A stretch of 64,000 bases of DNA from Inia geoffrensis. Lineage: Eukaryota > Chordata > Mammalia > Artiodactyla > Iniidae. The first letter of the stretch is position 1. Every line of letters starts with the position of its first letter. The notes below the pieces were generated by a model. That model did no database searches and was not told the DNA's origin. It saw only the letters and a program-made list of their open reading frames with translations. The stretch covers positions 86,090,001-86,154,000 of the forward strand of contig CM070903.1 in NCBI GenBank assembly GCA_036417435.1, written 5' to 3'. The position numbers and the translations under genes were made by a program. Of this stretch, positions 23,980 through 35,697 are shown in pieces.

Positions 23980-25249
23980 AAACCCAGTAGATATTGAATG
24001 AATGCTATATAAAATATTTTTATGTTAAGAGCTACTAATAAAACAAAGTAAGCAGGTTCCCTTCAATTTTATTTTTTCCTTCTGAACTGAATGGCAGATC
24101 AGACCAAGAAGATAAAACTCAATACAAAAATATATTCCATATAAAAATTCAGTATAACTACACTAATGCCAGCATCTCATATTTGGGCTGTGATTAAGGA
24201 GGCAGAGGGTCAAGTGGAAAAGAAAATCTGCTTGTTTGCAGGGAGCTGGTGGGGGGAGGAGAGGCAGTGAGGGTGGCAGAGTAAATGGAATGACTTGAAT
24301 AACTGTCAAGAATATCTCAAATATCCTTACCAAAAAAAAAAAAAAGTTTGAAACTCCCAATAAAGAGTTCACCTGAGTTTCTGTGACTTTTCATTAATAT
24401 TCAAATGTTAAAAATGAATACGAAAATCAATGTTGTAGTATTTCTCTAATTTAATGCAGAGTACAATTATTATTCTATTTGCTCTTTCCTCTACTTCCTC
24501 ACTCTAACTGGACCTAAACTAGAAATTAAAAAAAAAAAAAAAAAAAAAAAAACAGGAACACTTTAAGAAAGGATTTCCTTAAAATATTTTCAATCTTGCA
24601 AATATCAAGTTTCTAAAAATCCTGTGATGGAAACCTGATCATTTCTAGCTCCTTTTCAGAGTGTAGACCACTGGATAGGCATGCACTTTTGGATGCTTGC
24701 CTAAATTGTTTTGTCTGCAATTCCCACCACTAATAGCAACTCACCTAGGCTGCAGAGCTGTCCTCCGATTCTAAAGACCCTTGTACGTTTTAAAGGAACA
24801 GAGAACATGAGTAGGGAATGATGTTTCACTCTTTTTCTCTGTAGAGGACAAAACAGAATCAAATTTGAGTTTGGAAAAAAAAAGAAAAAGCCTTATTGGT
24901 CTTGTTACTAAATGGATGGCCATCAGAAACTTAGAGTTATTTTGTAGTTAGTTATTTTCATAGTGACAGGGTGTGCATTTAGGTAAGATAAAAGAGCAGG
25001 GAGGAAAAAAATCTTTGATCCATGACTGTTGACCCAAATGAGTACTTCATTTGTTAAGAACTATTTAAGATTTATATTATTATTATTATCATCATCGATG
25101 TATATGCAAAGCATAGTTGTATGAAAAATAGTAAATATGTCACCTTCCCAAGTGGTACCTTGCTCTTGTTTACGTGCTACTCTTATAAATGATGCCTATA
25201 AATAATGGGCTGCACATAATAAAGAAAGGAACAGGAAAATGGGGAAATC
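23978..25249. other. Unique AT-rich sequence with a 25-A tract
   Basis: The A tract is at 24528-24552. No body of a retroposon is recognisable beside it and no TSD was found. Confidence 0.3.
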
Positions 25250-25400
25250 TGGGATTGTGTCCTTATCCTTGTCATAACACTGAGCCTCCGTTTCCTTAGT
25301 TGTAAAGCCAGAGAACTGTGCCACATAGTTTTCTAAAAGTCTTCAAATAGCCCTTACTATATGTTCTATGGTCTCTATGAGGAAGGGCCTCAATGACAAT
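25250..25400 (+). mobile_element. MIR-like fragment
   Basis: ACTGAGCCTCCGTTTCCTTA followed by GTTGTAAAGCC resembles the MIR core. Weak. Confidence 0.45.
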
Positions 25401-25679
25401 TTCTATTTCTATGTCATGGAGAGGAAAAGAAGGTGTGCACGTGTGTGAAAATGCTTAAGAACCACACGACTACAGCAGCCTTTCTAACATGATACCACTC
25501 AACAGGGTCCATATGGTGAATATCTGCATTATCACAGTTTTAAAAAACAAAGGTTCATGAAGGAGGGGGGGGGATAGAAAAAAAGAACCCACCACCCAAT
25601 GTAGACCTCCAGAAGAAATCGGAAACCCCTCAATTTACTTCCCTTTGTGCATCTGAAAGCTTTTAAAAGTCAAAACAGG

Positions 25680-26140
25680 CTTCTTTTTGAACATTTCTAG
25701 CAGATCTCACTGTTCTTGTTGTTGCATGCACCGAGTTTAAATTCTCAGCACAGATGAACACAGCCCAGCGGAAGTTCTAATCCTCAAAAAGTAGACAAAT
25801 AACAGGGAAACTCCAACGGCCCCTTAATACAGCTGAGCTCTCAGGCCTCCCCGGGATGTGGGATTCTGAGTGGTGCCCGAGTTGGGGTTGCTATTTTGTT
25901 TGTCCCCATGAGCCCCACCTCAGCATGCCGATGCACTGATGTAAGAATTCCAAATGAGCTTTGCCCAGAAGGGCCCAGATTAGCCGGGTTGCTAGGATCT
26001 CGCCATTCCAACCCCCTTTTCCACTTCAGTGGACTGAGCTTTTTGACACTATGAAAAGCGCCATTTAAAATTAATTAAAGCTTCTTATTTGGTACCAAAT
26101 CTCATCACTACCGACCACATTTAATATGTTTTATGTGTGG
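25680..26140. promoter_or_regulatory. Possible conserved noncoding element
   Basis: Unique, repeat-free DNA with about ten CpGs, unusual for this window. It contains homeodomain-type TTAATTAA (near 26073) and balanced base composition, and no long open frame. I infer possible constraint from retained CpGs; no alignment was available. Confidence 0.25.
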
Positions 26141-26304
26141 CTCTAAGTCCCTGTCACATCATGTGTTGTATGATCCTGCAATGAAGCAGCTGCAAGTTAG
26201 AAAACACAGAAGCAAAACCTGAATTTAGCTCTTTGGTACTTTGTCTGGTGTGTTAAACCGCAAAGCTAGTCTTCTAGTCTCTTGGGTGATGCAAATTTCA
26301 CTAA

Positions 26305-26480
26305 ATGATAGAATGGCGTCCTGTGTGGAGTTGGAGGCAGGAGATCTGAGTTCTAGTCCAGCTCGGTTACTAAGGTGTCATTAGGAGGATGGGCACAACG
26401 GTTAGTTTTTAAAACTTCAGTTTCTTCATCAGTAGAAGAAAGGGGCTGGACTGGAGTCTCAGTGTGTTTAGTTTGAAGGT
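26305..26480 (+). mobile_element. MIR SINE
   Basis: GGAGATCTGAGTTCTAGTCC, AACTTCAGTTTCTTCATCAG and GAAAGGGGCTGGACTGGA follow MIR order in the plus orientation. Confidence 0.65.
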
Positions 26481-26509
26481 TTTAGGGTTCTGAGTGTAGG
26501 AGGCAGGGC

Positions 26510-27150
26510 TGTACTGAAGGTTAGACTCCCAAGGTTTGGGTCAAAGCCATCTGGGTTTAAACCTCAGCTTAACAACTTAGTGGGGACTTCCCTGCGTGGC
26601 GCAGTGGTTAAGAATCCTCCTGCCAATGCAGGAGACATGGGTTTGAGCCCTGGTCCAGGAAGATCCTACACGCCGCGGAGCAACTAAGCCCATGCGCCAC
26701 AACTACTGAGCCTGCATTCTAGAGCCCGTGAGCCACAACTACTAAGCCTGCATGCCGCTACTACTGAGGCTCCCGCACCTAAAGCCTGTGCTCTGTGACA
26801 AGAGAAGACAACGCAACAAGAAGCCCGTGCACCTCAACGAAGAGTAGCCCCCGCTCGCTGCAACTAGAGAAAGCCCGCATGCAGCAACGAAGACCCAATG
26901 CAGCCAAAAATAAATATAAATAAAATAAATAAATTTATTTAAAAAAAAAACACAACTTAGTGTGCAACACTGAGCAAGTGACCTGATGGCTCTCCTGAAC
27001 TCTCAGTTTCATCATCTGTGAAACGGGGTCAATTGTACCTCCCTCATAGGGATTGTTGTGAAGATTAAACGAGGTAGTGTATGTAAAGGCTTAAGCAGTA
27101 CCTCGTGCGTATTAAGTCCTCAATAAATGTGCACTAGTATCGTTATAAGA
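26510..27150 (+). mobile_element. MIR SINE split by a CHR SINE
   Basis: The 5' part (26510-26582) has CATCTGGGTTTAAACCTCAG. The 3' part (26963-27150) has CAGTTTCATCATCTGTGAAA, GGGATTGTTGTGAAGATTAA and CCTCAATAAATGTGCACTAG. The two parts rejoin exactly when the SINE and one TSD copy are removed. Confidence 0.85.
26583..26951 (+). mobile_element. Full-length long-form CHR SINE nested in MIR
   Basis: It runs from GGGACTTCCCTGCGTGGCGC through CACAACTACTGA repeats to AACGAAGACCCAATGCAGCC and an ATAAATAAA-rich tail. The TSD ACAACTTAGTG is at 26572-26582 and 26952-26962, perfect. Confidence 0.93.
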
Positions 27151-27420
27151 ACTGTATAAGGAATTATTTGTTGCCATTGCATTTGGATTCAATATCATCA
27201 ATAATCAAAGTCGTGTGAATTTTCAACTCCCAAACATCTGCTATAAACAATGTCTTCAAATTCAAGATATTTCGTCACTTATATGAGCCACAAATTATTT
27301 TCCAGACTGTTAGCTTCAAATGACTTATTGATAACTTTCTCCAAAAGTCAGAGGCCAACTCGTCCATCTCGTTGTGTTTTTCCAGAAAATAACACGTGTC
27401 AATTAGATTAAATAATAGTA
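27150..27420. promoter_or_regulatory. Possible conserved noncoding element
   Basis: Repeat-free AT-rich sequence that still holds five CpGs (for example AAGTCGTGTG, TTTCGTCACTT, ACACGTGTC with an E-box). It has homeodomain-like ATCAATAATC. No alignment was available. Confidence 0.2.
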
Positions 27421-28222
27421 GTAAAAATCATAAAGGCTTTAAGGCACGGGAAAGTCTTGTGGGCAGACAAAAAAGAAGTAAAACCTTTTTAAAAAACCGT
27501 AACAAAAATAATACAAGTAATTTACTTGACTGAACTCAGTCTGAGTTTTATCTGCTTCCAGGAGTCTTGATTTTTTAATGGTATCATTTTTAATACAGTG
27601 TGTTTGCATTACTAAATTATATTACGTACTCGTTTGGACTGTGGCAATCTCTCCTCAATCTTTCGTGCACTATGGTTTAACAGAAGGAAAAAAATAACAT
27701 CTGAGAAGAAGAGAGTAATGATAATCCTGAGTTGCATACCAGAAGACGTGTGTATGTGGGAGACAAAAGTTTTTCTTTATTTATTGCTGAATCCAATGAG
27801 AAACACATACTTGTATAGAACGAATATTAATGTGTAAGTAATCCAGTACTTGAATGTTTCTTGAAGATTTAGCAAAACATGTCACATTGGTTACCCATGA
27901 AAAAACATTCTTGACATTTCAACAAATAGGGTGTTTCTTCAAACGCCATTGTGTCTTTTTATTTTTATATTTTTATCTGGCTCACATTCTGAAATACAGT
28001 TTTAGAGAAGTGTCAAAATAAAAACTACACAGTGGGAGGAAAATAGGCTGATGTGCACAGTAAGTGGTGAGGAACCTTCCATTTACCTGATACAGCAGCA
28101 GAAAACACAGGCGGCCACTCTGTTAATACTTTGAGTAAGGTCAGGAATCAGCCCATGTTTTAAACAAGTGACTAATTCAGACTGGAAAATTCTTTGGTTA
28201 CAGGAGTTTGTGGAACTGTCCT
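27421..28222. other. Unique AT-rich sequence
   Basis: Nothing recognised. The frames 27634-27837 (+) and 28083-28271 (-) have no supporting signals. Confidence 0.3.
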
Positions 28223-28254
28223 GAATGGAAATGCTCTGCAAAGCATTTCCATTC
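28223..28254. repeat. Perfect 13-bp inverted repeat (hairpin)
   Basis: GAATGGAAATGCT at 28223-28235 and its exact reverse complement AGCATTTCCATTC at 28242-28254 are separated by CTGCAA. In DNA or RNA this folds into a stem of 13 pairs with a 6-nt loop. It is too short for a standard pre-miRNA. Confidence 0.9.
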
Positions 28255-28329
28255 TTAGGTAAAGCTTTCATTATTAGGTATCTGTTGGGAAGTTTATAGA
28301 TTTGTGTACTGTCTTATTTCTAAAACTTT

Positions 28330-28515
28330 TGTCAAGTTATGACCTCTGGGTCTCAGTTTCTTCATCCATAAAATGGGAAGCGTAATAATATCTATATCAT
28401 GAGGTTGTTGTGATGTGTAATTCATGTAACATATTTGCAGTATCTGCTATATGTGCAGTGCCTTCCCTGTGTGTAGGTCTTCACTAAATGCCATTTGCCA
28501 TCCCTGGTATTATAG
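28330..28515 (+). mobile_element. MIR SINE 3' half
   Basis: GGGTCTCAGTTTCTTCATCC, AAAATGGGAAG, GAGGTTGTTGTGATGTG and GTCTTCACTAAATGCCATTT. Confidence 0.75.
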
Positions 28516-30201
28516 CAGGGCATGAAAAAGGGGTTAGATATTATTGTGCATTACCACAAGGCTGATCACTTCTGAGCCACCTCCACCAACGTTATGTGTA
28601 GTTTGGCCTAATAGGAAATCAAAACCAAACCCTGAGAAATATATGATTATCTATCTCAAAAAGCACCAGAATGCTCTTCTCAGTGTAGGAGTGCTACAAA
28701 TACAAGGGGTTTTCTAGGAGGAGCAAATAAAACTATTTCCTCGCATAGAACCAGCCTTAACATTTAATAGCCAGCATACAGCTACTTTCAAAAGAAAGCC
28801 CTACTGTTCTGGACCTTTTGTTTCCTGAGTATGACAGAGAATCTCTGTGTATGACTGAGATCAACAGCTAGATATCCAGGAGCTGGCAGATCAAATACTA
28901 TTTCCCTCTAATGTTGCTATTTGCAACTTAGCAAAATACTAGTATGTTTGTGTGACCCTCTATCTAGGTAAAACAATTAATTAATAAAAGAATCAAATAG
29001 AAGTGAGGAGGGAAATGTTATACAGTTATTAGTTATACTTAAAAAGAGGAGATCAATATGAAAATGTTTATTCCCCTGGCAGACAATAAGAGAATATGCA
29101 TTCAATTTAAATTTTATTTGTGTGTTTATCTGTGTTTTTCCCCCAACTTTTACCATAAAAATATTTTATTAAGTTCAACCCGACTACTAAATGTTTTCAG
29201 TTGCAAAAAGATATGTTGTGTTTCTTACCGTATTGCTCTAACAATACAATTTATTTGGTAGCAGTGGGGTCAACCGTGGACATGAGATTTGAAAAAAAAT
29301 TAAAGTATGTCTCCAAACAGATCGTTTTATTGCTAAATGTACCTTTAACTAAAATAATTACAAATGACTGTGCTTCTAAATGTGTGTGTATTTGCAGAAG
29401 TCTTGACATATCACCCATCTAGTATTGCATCATGCAAAAAATGACATAAATACTGTTTTTGTCTCCCATTTGGTGGTTAAAAAATTGTTTTAAGCCAGAA
29501 ATGAATAATCAAATTACTTGAGCTCTGATAATCAAGCAAACTATGAATAAACTTTTCTGTTTTCATCCTGAGAATCTGTAATAACATAAAGAAGATAATT
29601 AATGACTATAGATCAATCCTTTGACCTATAATTATAGAAAGAAGCTGGTTTTGTTCCTCATAAGTGTGATAAGAACAAAGTGAACTCACCAATACCTGCT
29701 CAAGGTTGGTAAAAAGTGGTCTTTCAGATAATCTCAATCCAGAGTCAAGGTGTCACTAACAAAGGGACAAACCATATAACCTGCACTGAGTAGAATACAG
29801 ATGAGTAGAGATTTTATAAGGCAAAATACAGCAAAGCAGTCCATTTGCACATCCCTTTCAAAATTAATGTTTCTACTAGAGGCTACCTGAATCAAAGTGG
29901 TAAAGCTATTCTATCACTGTTACACATATTTAAATGGTAATATTAAAATTAAGAATTATCTGTAACAACTATAGCCAAATAACTGCCCATAGAGAGTCCA
30001 AGATTAAATGCCAGGTTAGCTTGATATATAATTTGATCAATTTATAATTCCTCAGGTGATATTTCTGTGTTTGCCACTCACATGACTAATATCCCCCCCA
30101 TCTTTTGTTAAGCCCCATTTTGAACACAGATTTATCTCAAATAAATCTTTAAAGAGAAAAACAATGTAAGAACAAATTCTCCTTTCCTGTTGGATTTGAA
30201 T
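28516..30201. other. Unique AT-rich sequence
   Basis: No gene or young retroposon is seen. A segment near 28853-28925 shares GTGTATGACTGAGAT and ACTATTTC...GTTGCTA with 30468-30540. Confidence 0.3.
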
Positions 30202-30225
30202 CAACAAGGGAATAATCCCTTGTTG
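30202..30225. repeat. Perfect 10-bp inverted repeat (hairpin)
   Basis: CAACAAGGGA at 30202-30211 pairs with TCCCTTGTTG at 30216-30225 around a 4-nt loop ATAA. A run of T follows at 30233. Resemblance to a bacterial-type terminator is coincidental in this genome. Confidence 0.85.
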
Positions 30226-33200
30226 CAGGGTTGTTTTTTTTTTTAATTCTCCCTACTCTTTCCTGCTACCCCAAAGAGTAGAAACTTCTGCTTCCCTTGT
30301 TTTCCTAGAAACTCTTTGAAAAACATCAATCCTCCCTGTAGGCTTTAGGAAGTTTGCTGATCCTATCAGCTTAGAGGCCACTACATTCACAGGAAGGCCT
30401 AGCGCGGAAGCACCACTGTCTCCTTTCTGAAAGTGGGGTGGAGACATCAGACTCTGCTTGCCACTGGTGTATGACTGAGATTAAATAACTGGGTACTTGG
30501 AACTGATAGGTCCATTACTATTTCACCCTCAAGTTGCTAAAAAATAATTTTCACCTTGTGCCAATCACCTCTCTTTAAATGCTGGCTCAGATATTAGAGT
30601 AACTATGGATTAAGGTAACCACTACCTAATTTTGAAATTCAGCAACCTAAATTTGAACATCCTTGGCTCAAAGGGTGGGGTTGCAGTGGCTCAATTTGGC
30701 ATAAAGAATACCAGTGATTTCACACTTAGAAGTTGAAATACTTTGGATTTGAAAAGAGACTTGTTTCCTGTGAAATTGGGTGAAATGTTCATTAACCATC
30801 AAGAAAAAGATGTTTCCAGGTTCTCTTACCATTTGCAAGGAGAAGAAGGGAAGCAGTGTCACTGCAATGATAATATCAGATATAAAACAATTTGAGCTTT
30901 TCACCTGTACCAGGTGAGGATGAGAGAAGGCAATTCCCTTATTTGGCTGGAAGAATGAAATCCTAGTTTCTACTAGTTAATTAAGCAATTAGTATAAACT
31001 GCTGGGATGGACCAAACAGCTCCAGGGGAAAAGTCCTTAGAACTAAGATAAGTAAGGTGTGCTTTCCTTAGCTTCATAAAAATACTAGAAGAGGACTAAA
31101 GGAAAAATCAAGTATTCATAATTTTGTGTACTTAGTCCCAAGCATTGCAAATAATAAATGTGTTTTCTGATGAATAAACAATCCAGTATTTTTTAATCCA
31201 TTAAGATAATGTAATAAAGAGCGAAGAGGAACACATCTATAAAGAAAAACAGAGAATCTTTCTTCTGAAATGAACCATGCACTAGTAAGTTTAAAGCCCC
31301 CTGTGCCCACGCATCCTCATGACCTAACCCTTCAACCTCTTAGAAACCTAATACATTTCCTATTTTACTGGTACATCCCCGGAAGACTCTTTATATGGTA
31401 TGTAGCATTTCCTTACATTACTATACCAACAGAAAGTCACTATATTATAATGTACATAGAATGAGTTGAGTCTCCTCTTTTGGTATAACTGGAACTTGAT
31501 ATCAAAATTAAAACACAAAAGGGAGCTGAATTTTTACAAGTCAGGTAAATGTCAAGTGAATGTTAGGGAAAACATTTTGCAAAATGGAAAGTGTGATAGC
31601 AATTAAGGGATTATTGCAACTCATTGTTTCCCTTAAGTGTTTATTTTCACTAGGAAATAAAATGGGGCCTTCAAGAAGAAACTCTTATTTTGTACTTATT
31701 TGTAGTTTATGTTTTACTTTAGAAATGGGAAAATATAAGAACTAAATACTTAAATAAAAATAATTTTTAAAAAACCTTTCATCCATGTCATTTGGATTCT
31801 AAATTCTTTGCAGGGATTCTAAATTATACGGCAGACCTAATTTTCTTTGAGTGACCTCTGCTAGACATCTAAGTCACAATAAATGGTTTTGAGTATCAAT
31901 TTCTTAAATGCACTTGATTTGCTAAGAAAGAAATCACTAATCCAAATATTAACCAACTTACCATCATATATGGGAGGCAAGCAATCAGCTACTTTTTTCA
32001 AAATCACCTTTTCAAACCTCCCTTCTCCCCCATAATCCAGTCCTCAGTATAAGGGAAGAAAAATGAAGGGGCTCTATTTAAGTTAATTCTGTTTAATTCC
32101 ACATATTTTATCAAAATGTTTAATTTAGAGGTAATAATTTAGTTTAAAGAGAGCTGTTGAGACAAACTAGATGTGTTAAAGAAGTTGATACCAAAAATGT
32201 TGAGTGTCAGTGAAACATAGCTGAAAGCCAATAGGATTGGCCATCTAATGGCGATTAAGTATGCTATAAATTTAAATCTTTGAAATACTTGTTGAGATTT
32301 ATTCAGGCAGACAAACAAAGATAACAAAAGTCTTTTGTGTGTTTGTCAGTCATTCCCACTCCTCTGTTGTTGTAGTGTCAAATAATGTCAGTTATTTAAG
32401 GGCAATTACTGTAATTTTAAATTCTCAACAAATTAAACTATAAAGACTGAAAGTCCAAGAAGGACCCTACTCATTTTTCTACATTTCCCATCTTCCATTT
32501 TTAAAGGTAAATTTTAATTGCTTGAATGTTTAGAGAGGAAAACATTTTTTTGTGTGTTTTGGTGATTTTTTTAAACTACCCATGTTTGGACATTTCTTTT
32601 TCATTGAGCTATGTTTTATAAAATTTTCCCAATGGTGCTATGCTTTTTTAAATGAGTAAGTAAAATGATTTTTAATTAGACTTCATTTATAAAAATATTG
32701 AGCAGCTATATTTTTAATCCTCTTTTATATTTTGAATATACAATTTAATGAAGTTAGGTTAGGGTCTAGAAAAGGAATTGTTCGGGGAAGCAAAATAGAT
32801 CTTGAAATGTGTGAGAAAAATATGCATTTAAATCGTGTTGGTAATAGAATGTTCTACCAATAAAAATCTTGAAAAAGAAATGTAAGCATAATTAATTTGA
32901 ATGGGATCATTAAAGTAGTTTCAAAAAATAAAGTGAAGCAGGAAAATAATTACCTCCCATCATCTTTAAGCTATGTTGACAAAGTTTAAATGTTATATAA
33001 TTTAAGAGGAAGGATTCAATACATTTTATATTTCATGAGATCTTTTTTAAGATTTAGAGCAGCATCTAGGATTTCTTTGCAGTAATAAAGACAATGATCC
33101 ATTATGTTCTTCTATTACTAATTATTCTGTAAAGATTGTCTGTTCCAAAAGATAATTAGAAAGGGTGAAATTTAATTCCATTAAACAGAACTCAGCTGGG

Positions 33201-33439
33201 ACATAATGAAATTTTGCTGTGAAGTTGAAGACTTTGAAGCCAAATAAAAAGCTTTTACATAGATAGAGCAAATGAGATTGTAAAACTCACACCTCATTCA
33301 TGCAGGGCATATTTAAGACATACTAGGATAGGATTATGTTTACTCATGATGAGTTTTAAGTGTTCTGTTAGCACAAACATTCATAAAGGATATTTCTTCT
33401 CTTTTCTTTGAATGAGAGTTTTAGTGATGGACAGAGGTC
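30226..33439. other. Repeat-poor unique AT-rich block
   Basis: More than 3 kb without a recognisable SINE, LINE or microsatellite. A 12-bp direct repeat GGATTCTAAATT occurs at 31794-31805 and 31814-31825. Short open frames are as expected by chance. Confidence 0.3.
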
Positions 33440-33560
33440 CTTTTAGATTCTAGGTTTGTTCATTCACTTATTAAACAATAACGTTTTGCGTATCTGCTCT
33501 GCACCTGCCTCTAGACAAGATACTAAGGGCACCAAGATTAATAGGGAGGTAGTGGCTGCT
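33440..33560 (+). mobile_element. Ancient repeat fragment (L2/L3/MIR class)
   Basis: TTCATTCACTTATTAAACAA followed by GACAAGATACTAAGGGCACC matches the general form of an old mammalian repeat. Confidence 0.4.
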
Positions 33561-33879
33561 CTGAAGGAGACCACTGTCTCATTCTTCTATGATGATCAAC
33601 AGAGTCCATTTCATTTAGCAATAGCATTGAAAGTGTCCACCAAGACTTGAGCTTATCAGAGTTTTATTAAGCTCTTGCTTTGTATGTCTGAAAAGTTGGC
33701 ACAGATGGAAAGGACTCAGTCCTTGCTCTCAAAGAGCTTATCATCCAACAGAGGTAGACATGTGTACTTTTACCCACAACAAAATTTTAGTAGAGTTATA
33801 AAAATCTTCAATTCCCTACCCGAACTCTTGTCTATTACCCTTTACTCAACTTTGCACCATGCTCATCACACTGTCCTTA

Positions 33880-33995
33880 CTCTTTAACATGTCTTCCCCT
33901 CTAGACTGGGCAACTGAGCAAGTACTGTGTTGATTGTGTTCACCTCTGTGCTCATACCACATACATGTGTAGCACATAGTAGGTGTCAATGAGTG
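33880..33995 (+). mobile_element. L2 LINE 3' end
   Basis: TCCCCTCTAGACTGGGCAAC, TGTGTAGCACATAGTAGGTG and TCAATGAGTGAAT. Confidence 0.65.
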
Positions 33996-34029
33996 AATAG
34001 GAGATAAAAATGACCACCAGCTGTTGGTG

Positions 34030-34165
34030 ACAACTAGCCCTCATGGCAAAGACAACGACCCACAGAGCTCCAAAGGATTTAATTTCACAAAAAGCACATA
34101 GTTGTTAAAAGCAGAAATGGGATTTGAAATCAGATCTAGATGGCTCCAAACACCTGTCCTTTCCA
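34030..34165 (-). mobile_element. MIR SINE fragment
   Basis: CAAAAAGCACATAGTTGTTA, GCAGAAATGGGATTTGAAAT and CCAAACACCTGTCCTTTCCA correspond to reverse MIR. Confidence 0.5.
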
Positions 34166-34907
34166 AATACTGGAAGAGTTGTACTGCTGAAAGGGGCTCT
34201 AGGTAATAGAGAAGGTGAAGCCAGTTGTTGTTTTGTTTTGTGCTGTTTTTTGGAATAATAGAACACTTCCTTTAATTCTATGTGGAGTAGAGTGGAGGAG
34301 GCGCCCCCAACAGGGGTGATCTTTACAGAAGTAAGAAGATGGACCTAAGAGAAGTGGGCCTTTGTACAGATAATACAGACTCATGATATAAAAGAAAAGT
34401 GGAATTACTGTTACTTCATTGCTCACTAAACCTAGCAGAGAAGAAAGGGGGAATCCTTAGTCTAAAAGAGAGTAAGAGATTATAGGTTCTAACAAGGTCA
34501 AAATCACTAACACTAGAGGAAGCCAGTTTCTGAAGATTCAGAAGATCTTTGGAATGGCTTGTACTCAACGAAGAGCAGGTGTGTGAATAAGTAAATGCTC
34601 CTCTCAAAAATATGCTTTTAATCGTTAATATGCTTTTAATGGTCAATTTGGTCAGACTGCACAGTATTTGAAGTCTGTAGGCCTTAAATATAAAGACTGA
34701 CGATATTGTAACTGTTTAAATTTTGGCTCAGGGTTACTTGTACTTAAAGAGCTCAGGCCTGAATTATCGAGAATTCTGGCTATTCTCAATAATGTCCCAG
34801 TACCACATTCATTTGGCCCCCAAAATAAAGAGAGCCCAGTGCTATGTAGCTGGGATCCATATAAAAACCAATTCTGTTGTGTTGCACCTGCTCAAGCTGG
34901 TGGAATT
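34166..34907. other. Unique sequence with an 18-bp tandem duplication
   Basis: AATATGCTTTTAATCGTT at 34609-34626 is followed directly by AATATGCTTTTAATGGTC at 34627-34644. Nothing else is recognised. Confidence 0.35.
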
Positions 34908-34998
34908 GTTCTCTCTCTTCTTCTCTTCCCTTCTTTTCTCTTCTCTTCTTTTCACTTCCCTTCCCTTCCCTTCACTACCCTTTCCCTTCCTTCCCTTC

Positions 34999-35036
<38 letters not shown>

Positions 35037-35152
35037 GTCTCTCTCTCTCTCGCTTTCGCTCTCGCTCTCGCTCTCACTCTATATCCATCTCTATCTCTGC
35101 TTCTCTGCCTCTCTATCTTTCTATCTCTATCTCTATATCTCTATCTCATCCT
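34908..35152 (+). repeat. Polypyrimidine CT/TTCC/TATC tract
   Basis: About 245 bp almost purely pyrimidine: (CTTTT/CCCTT)n, then (CT)n, then CGCTCT-type and ATCTCT-type units. It could form triplex (H-) DNA. Overlapping 97-184 codon open frames here are low-complexity artefacts. Confidence 0.92.
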
Positions 35153-35184
35153 TTGTGTGCCCACAGATGAAAAAGCTTACAGCC

Positions 35185-35697
35185 CTGTATGGTAGGTATA
35201 TAATAGCCCTCAAAGTAGTCCACAACCTAATCCCCCAAACTGTGACTATGTTATATTACATGGTAAAAGAGAATTAAGGTTGCAGATATAATTCAAGTTG
35301 CTACTCAGATGACCTTGAGATGGAAAGATTATCCTAGATTATCCACATGAGGCCCGTGTGTAATCATAAGCGTCCTTATAGGTGGAAGAGAGAGGTAGGA
35401 GAGAGAGAACCAGATTGATTGCAATATGAGAAGGTCTTGACCTAATATGGCTGACTTTGAAGATGGAGAAAGAAGGCCATGAGCCAAGGAATGTGGGTGA
35501 TCTCTAGAGGCTGGAAAAGGTAAGGAAACAGATTCTCCCCTAGAATATACAGGAAAAATATAGCCTTGCCAACACCTTGATTTTCACCCAGTGAAACCCA
35601 TTTCCAACTTCTGACTTCTGGAAAGAACAATTTGTGTTGTTTGAAGCCACCAAATTTGCAGTAATTTGTTATAGCAGCCGTAGGAAACGAATAACAG
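35185..35697 (+). mobile_element. MLT1-type LTR (ERVL-MaLR)
   Basis: A nearly complete old LTR. It shows AACCTAATCCCCCAAACTGT, the middle GACCTTGAGATGGAAAGATT and TAAGCGTCCTTATAGGTGGA, and the end TTGTTATAGCAGCCGTAGGA with AACGAATAACAG. No internal viral region is present; it looks like a solo LTR. The exact MLT1 subfamily is not set. Confidence 0.75.

Noticed and set aside
24528..24552. A tract as the tail of a processed pseudogene
   Set aside because: No retroposed body or TSD could be found next to it.
30202..30242. Hairpin plus T run as a transcription terminator
   Set aside because: Intrinsic terminators of this kind do not operate on mammalian Pol II transcripts, and no Pol III gene precedes it.
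34299..34315. CTCF-like GGCGCCCCCAACAGG on the minus strand
   Set aside because: Two mismatches at informative positions of the core.
34723..35277. Three plus-strand frames up to 184 codons, rich in Ser/Leu/Phe
   Set aside because: They are the translation of the CT microsatellite in all three frames.
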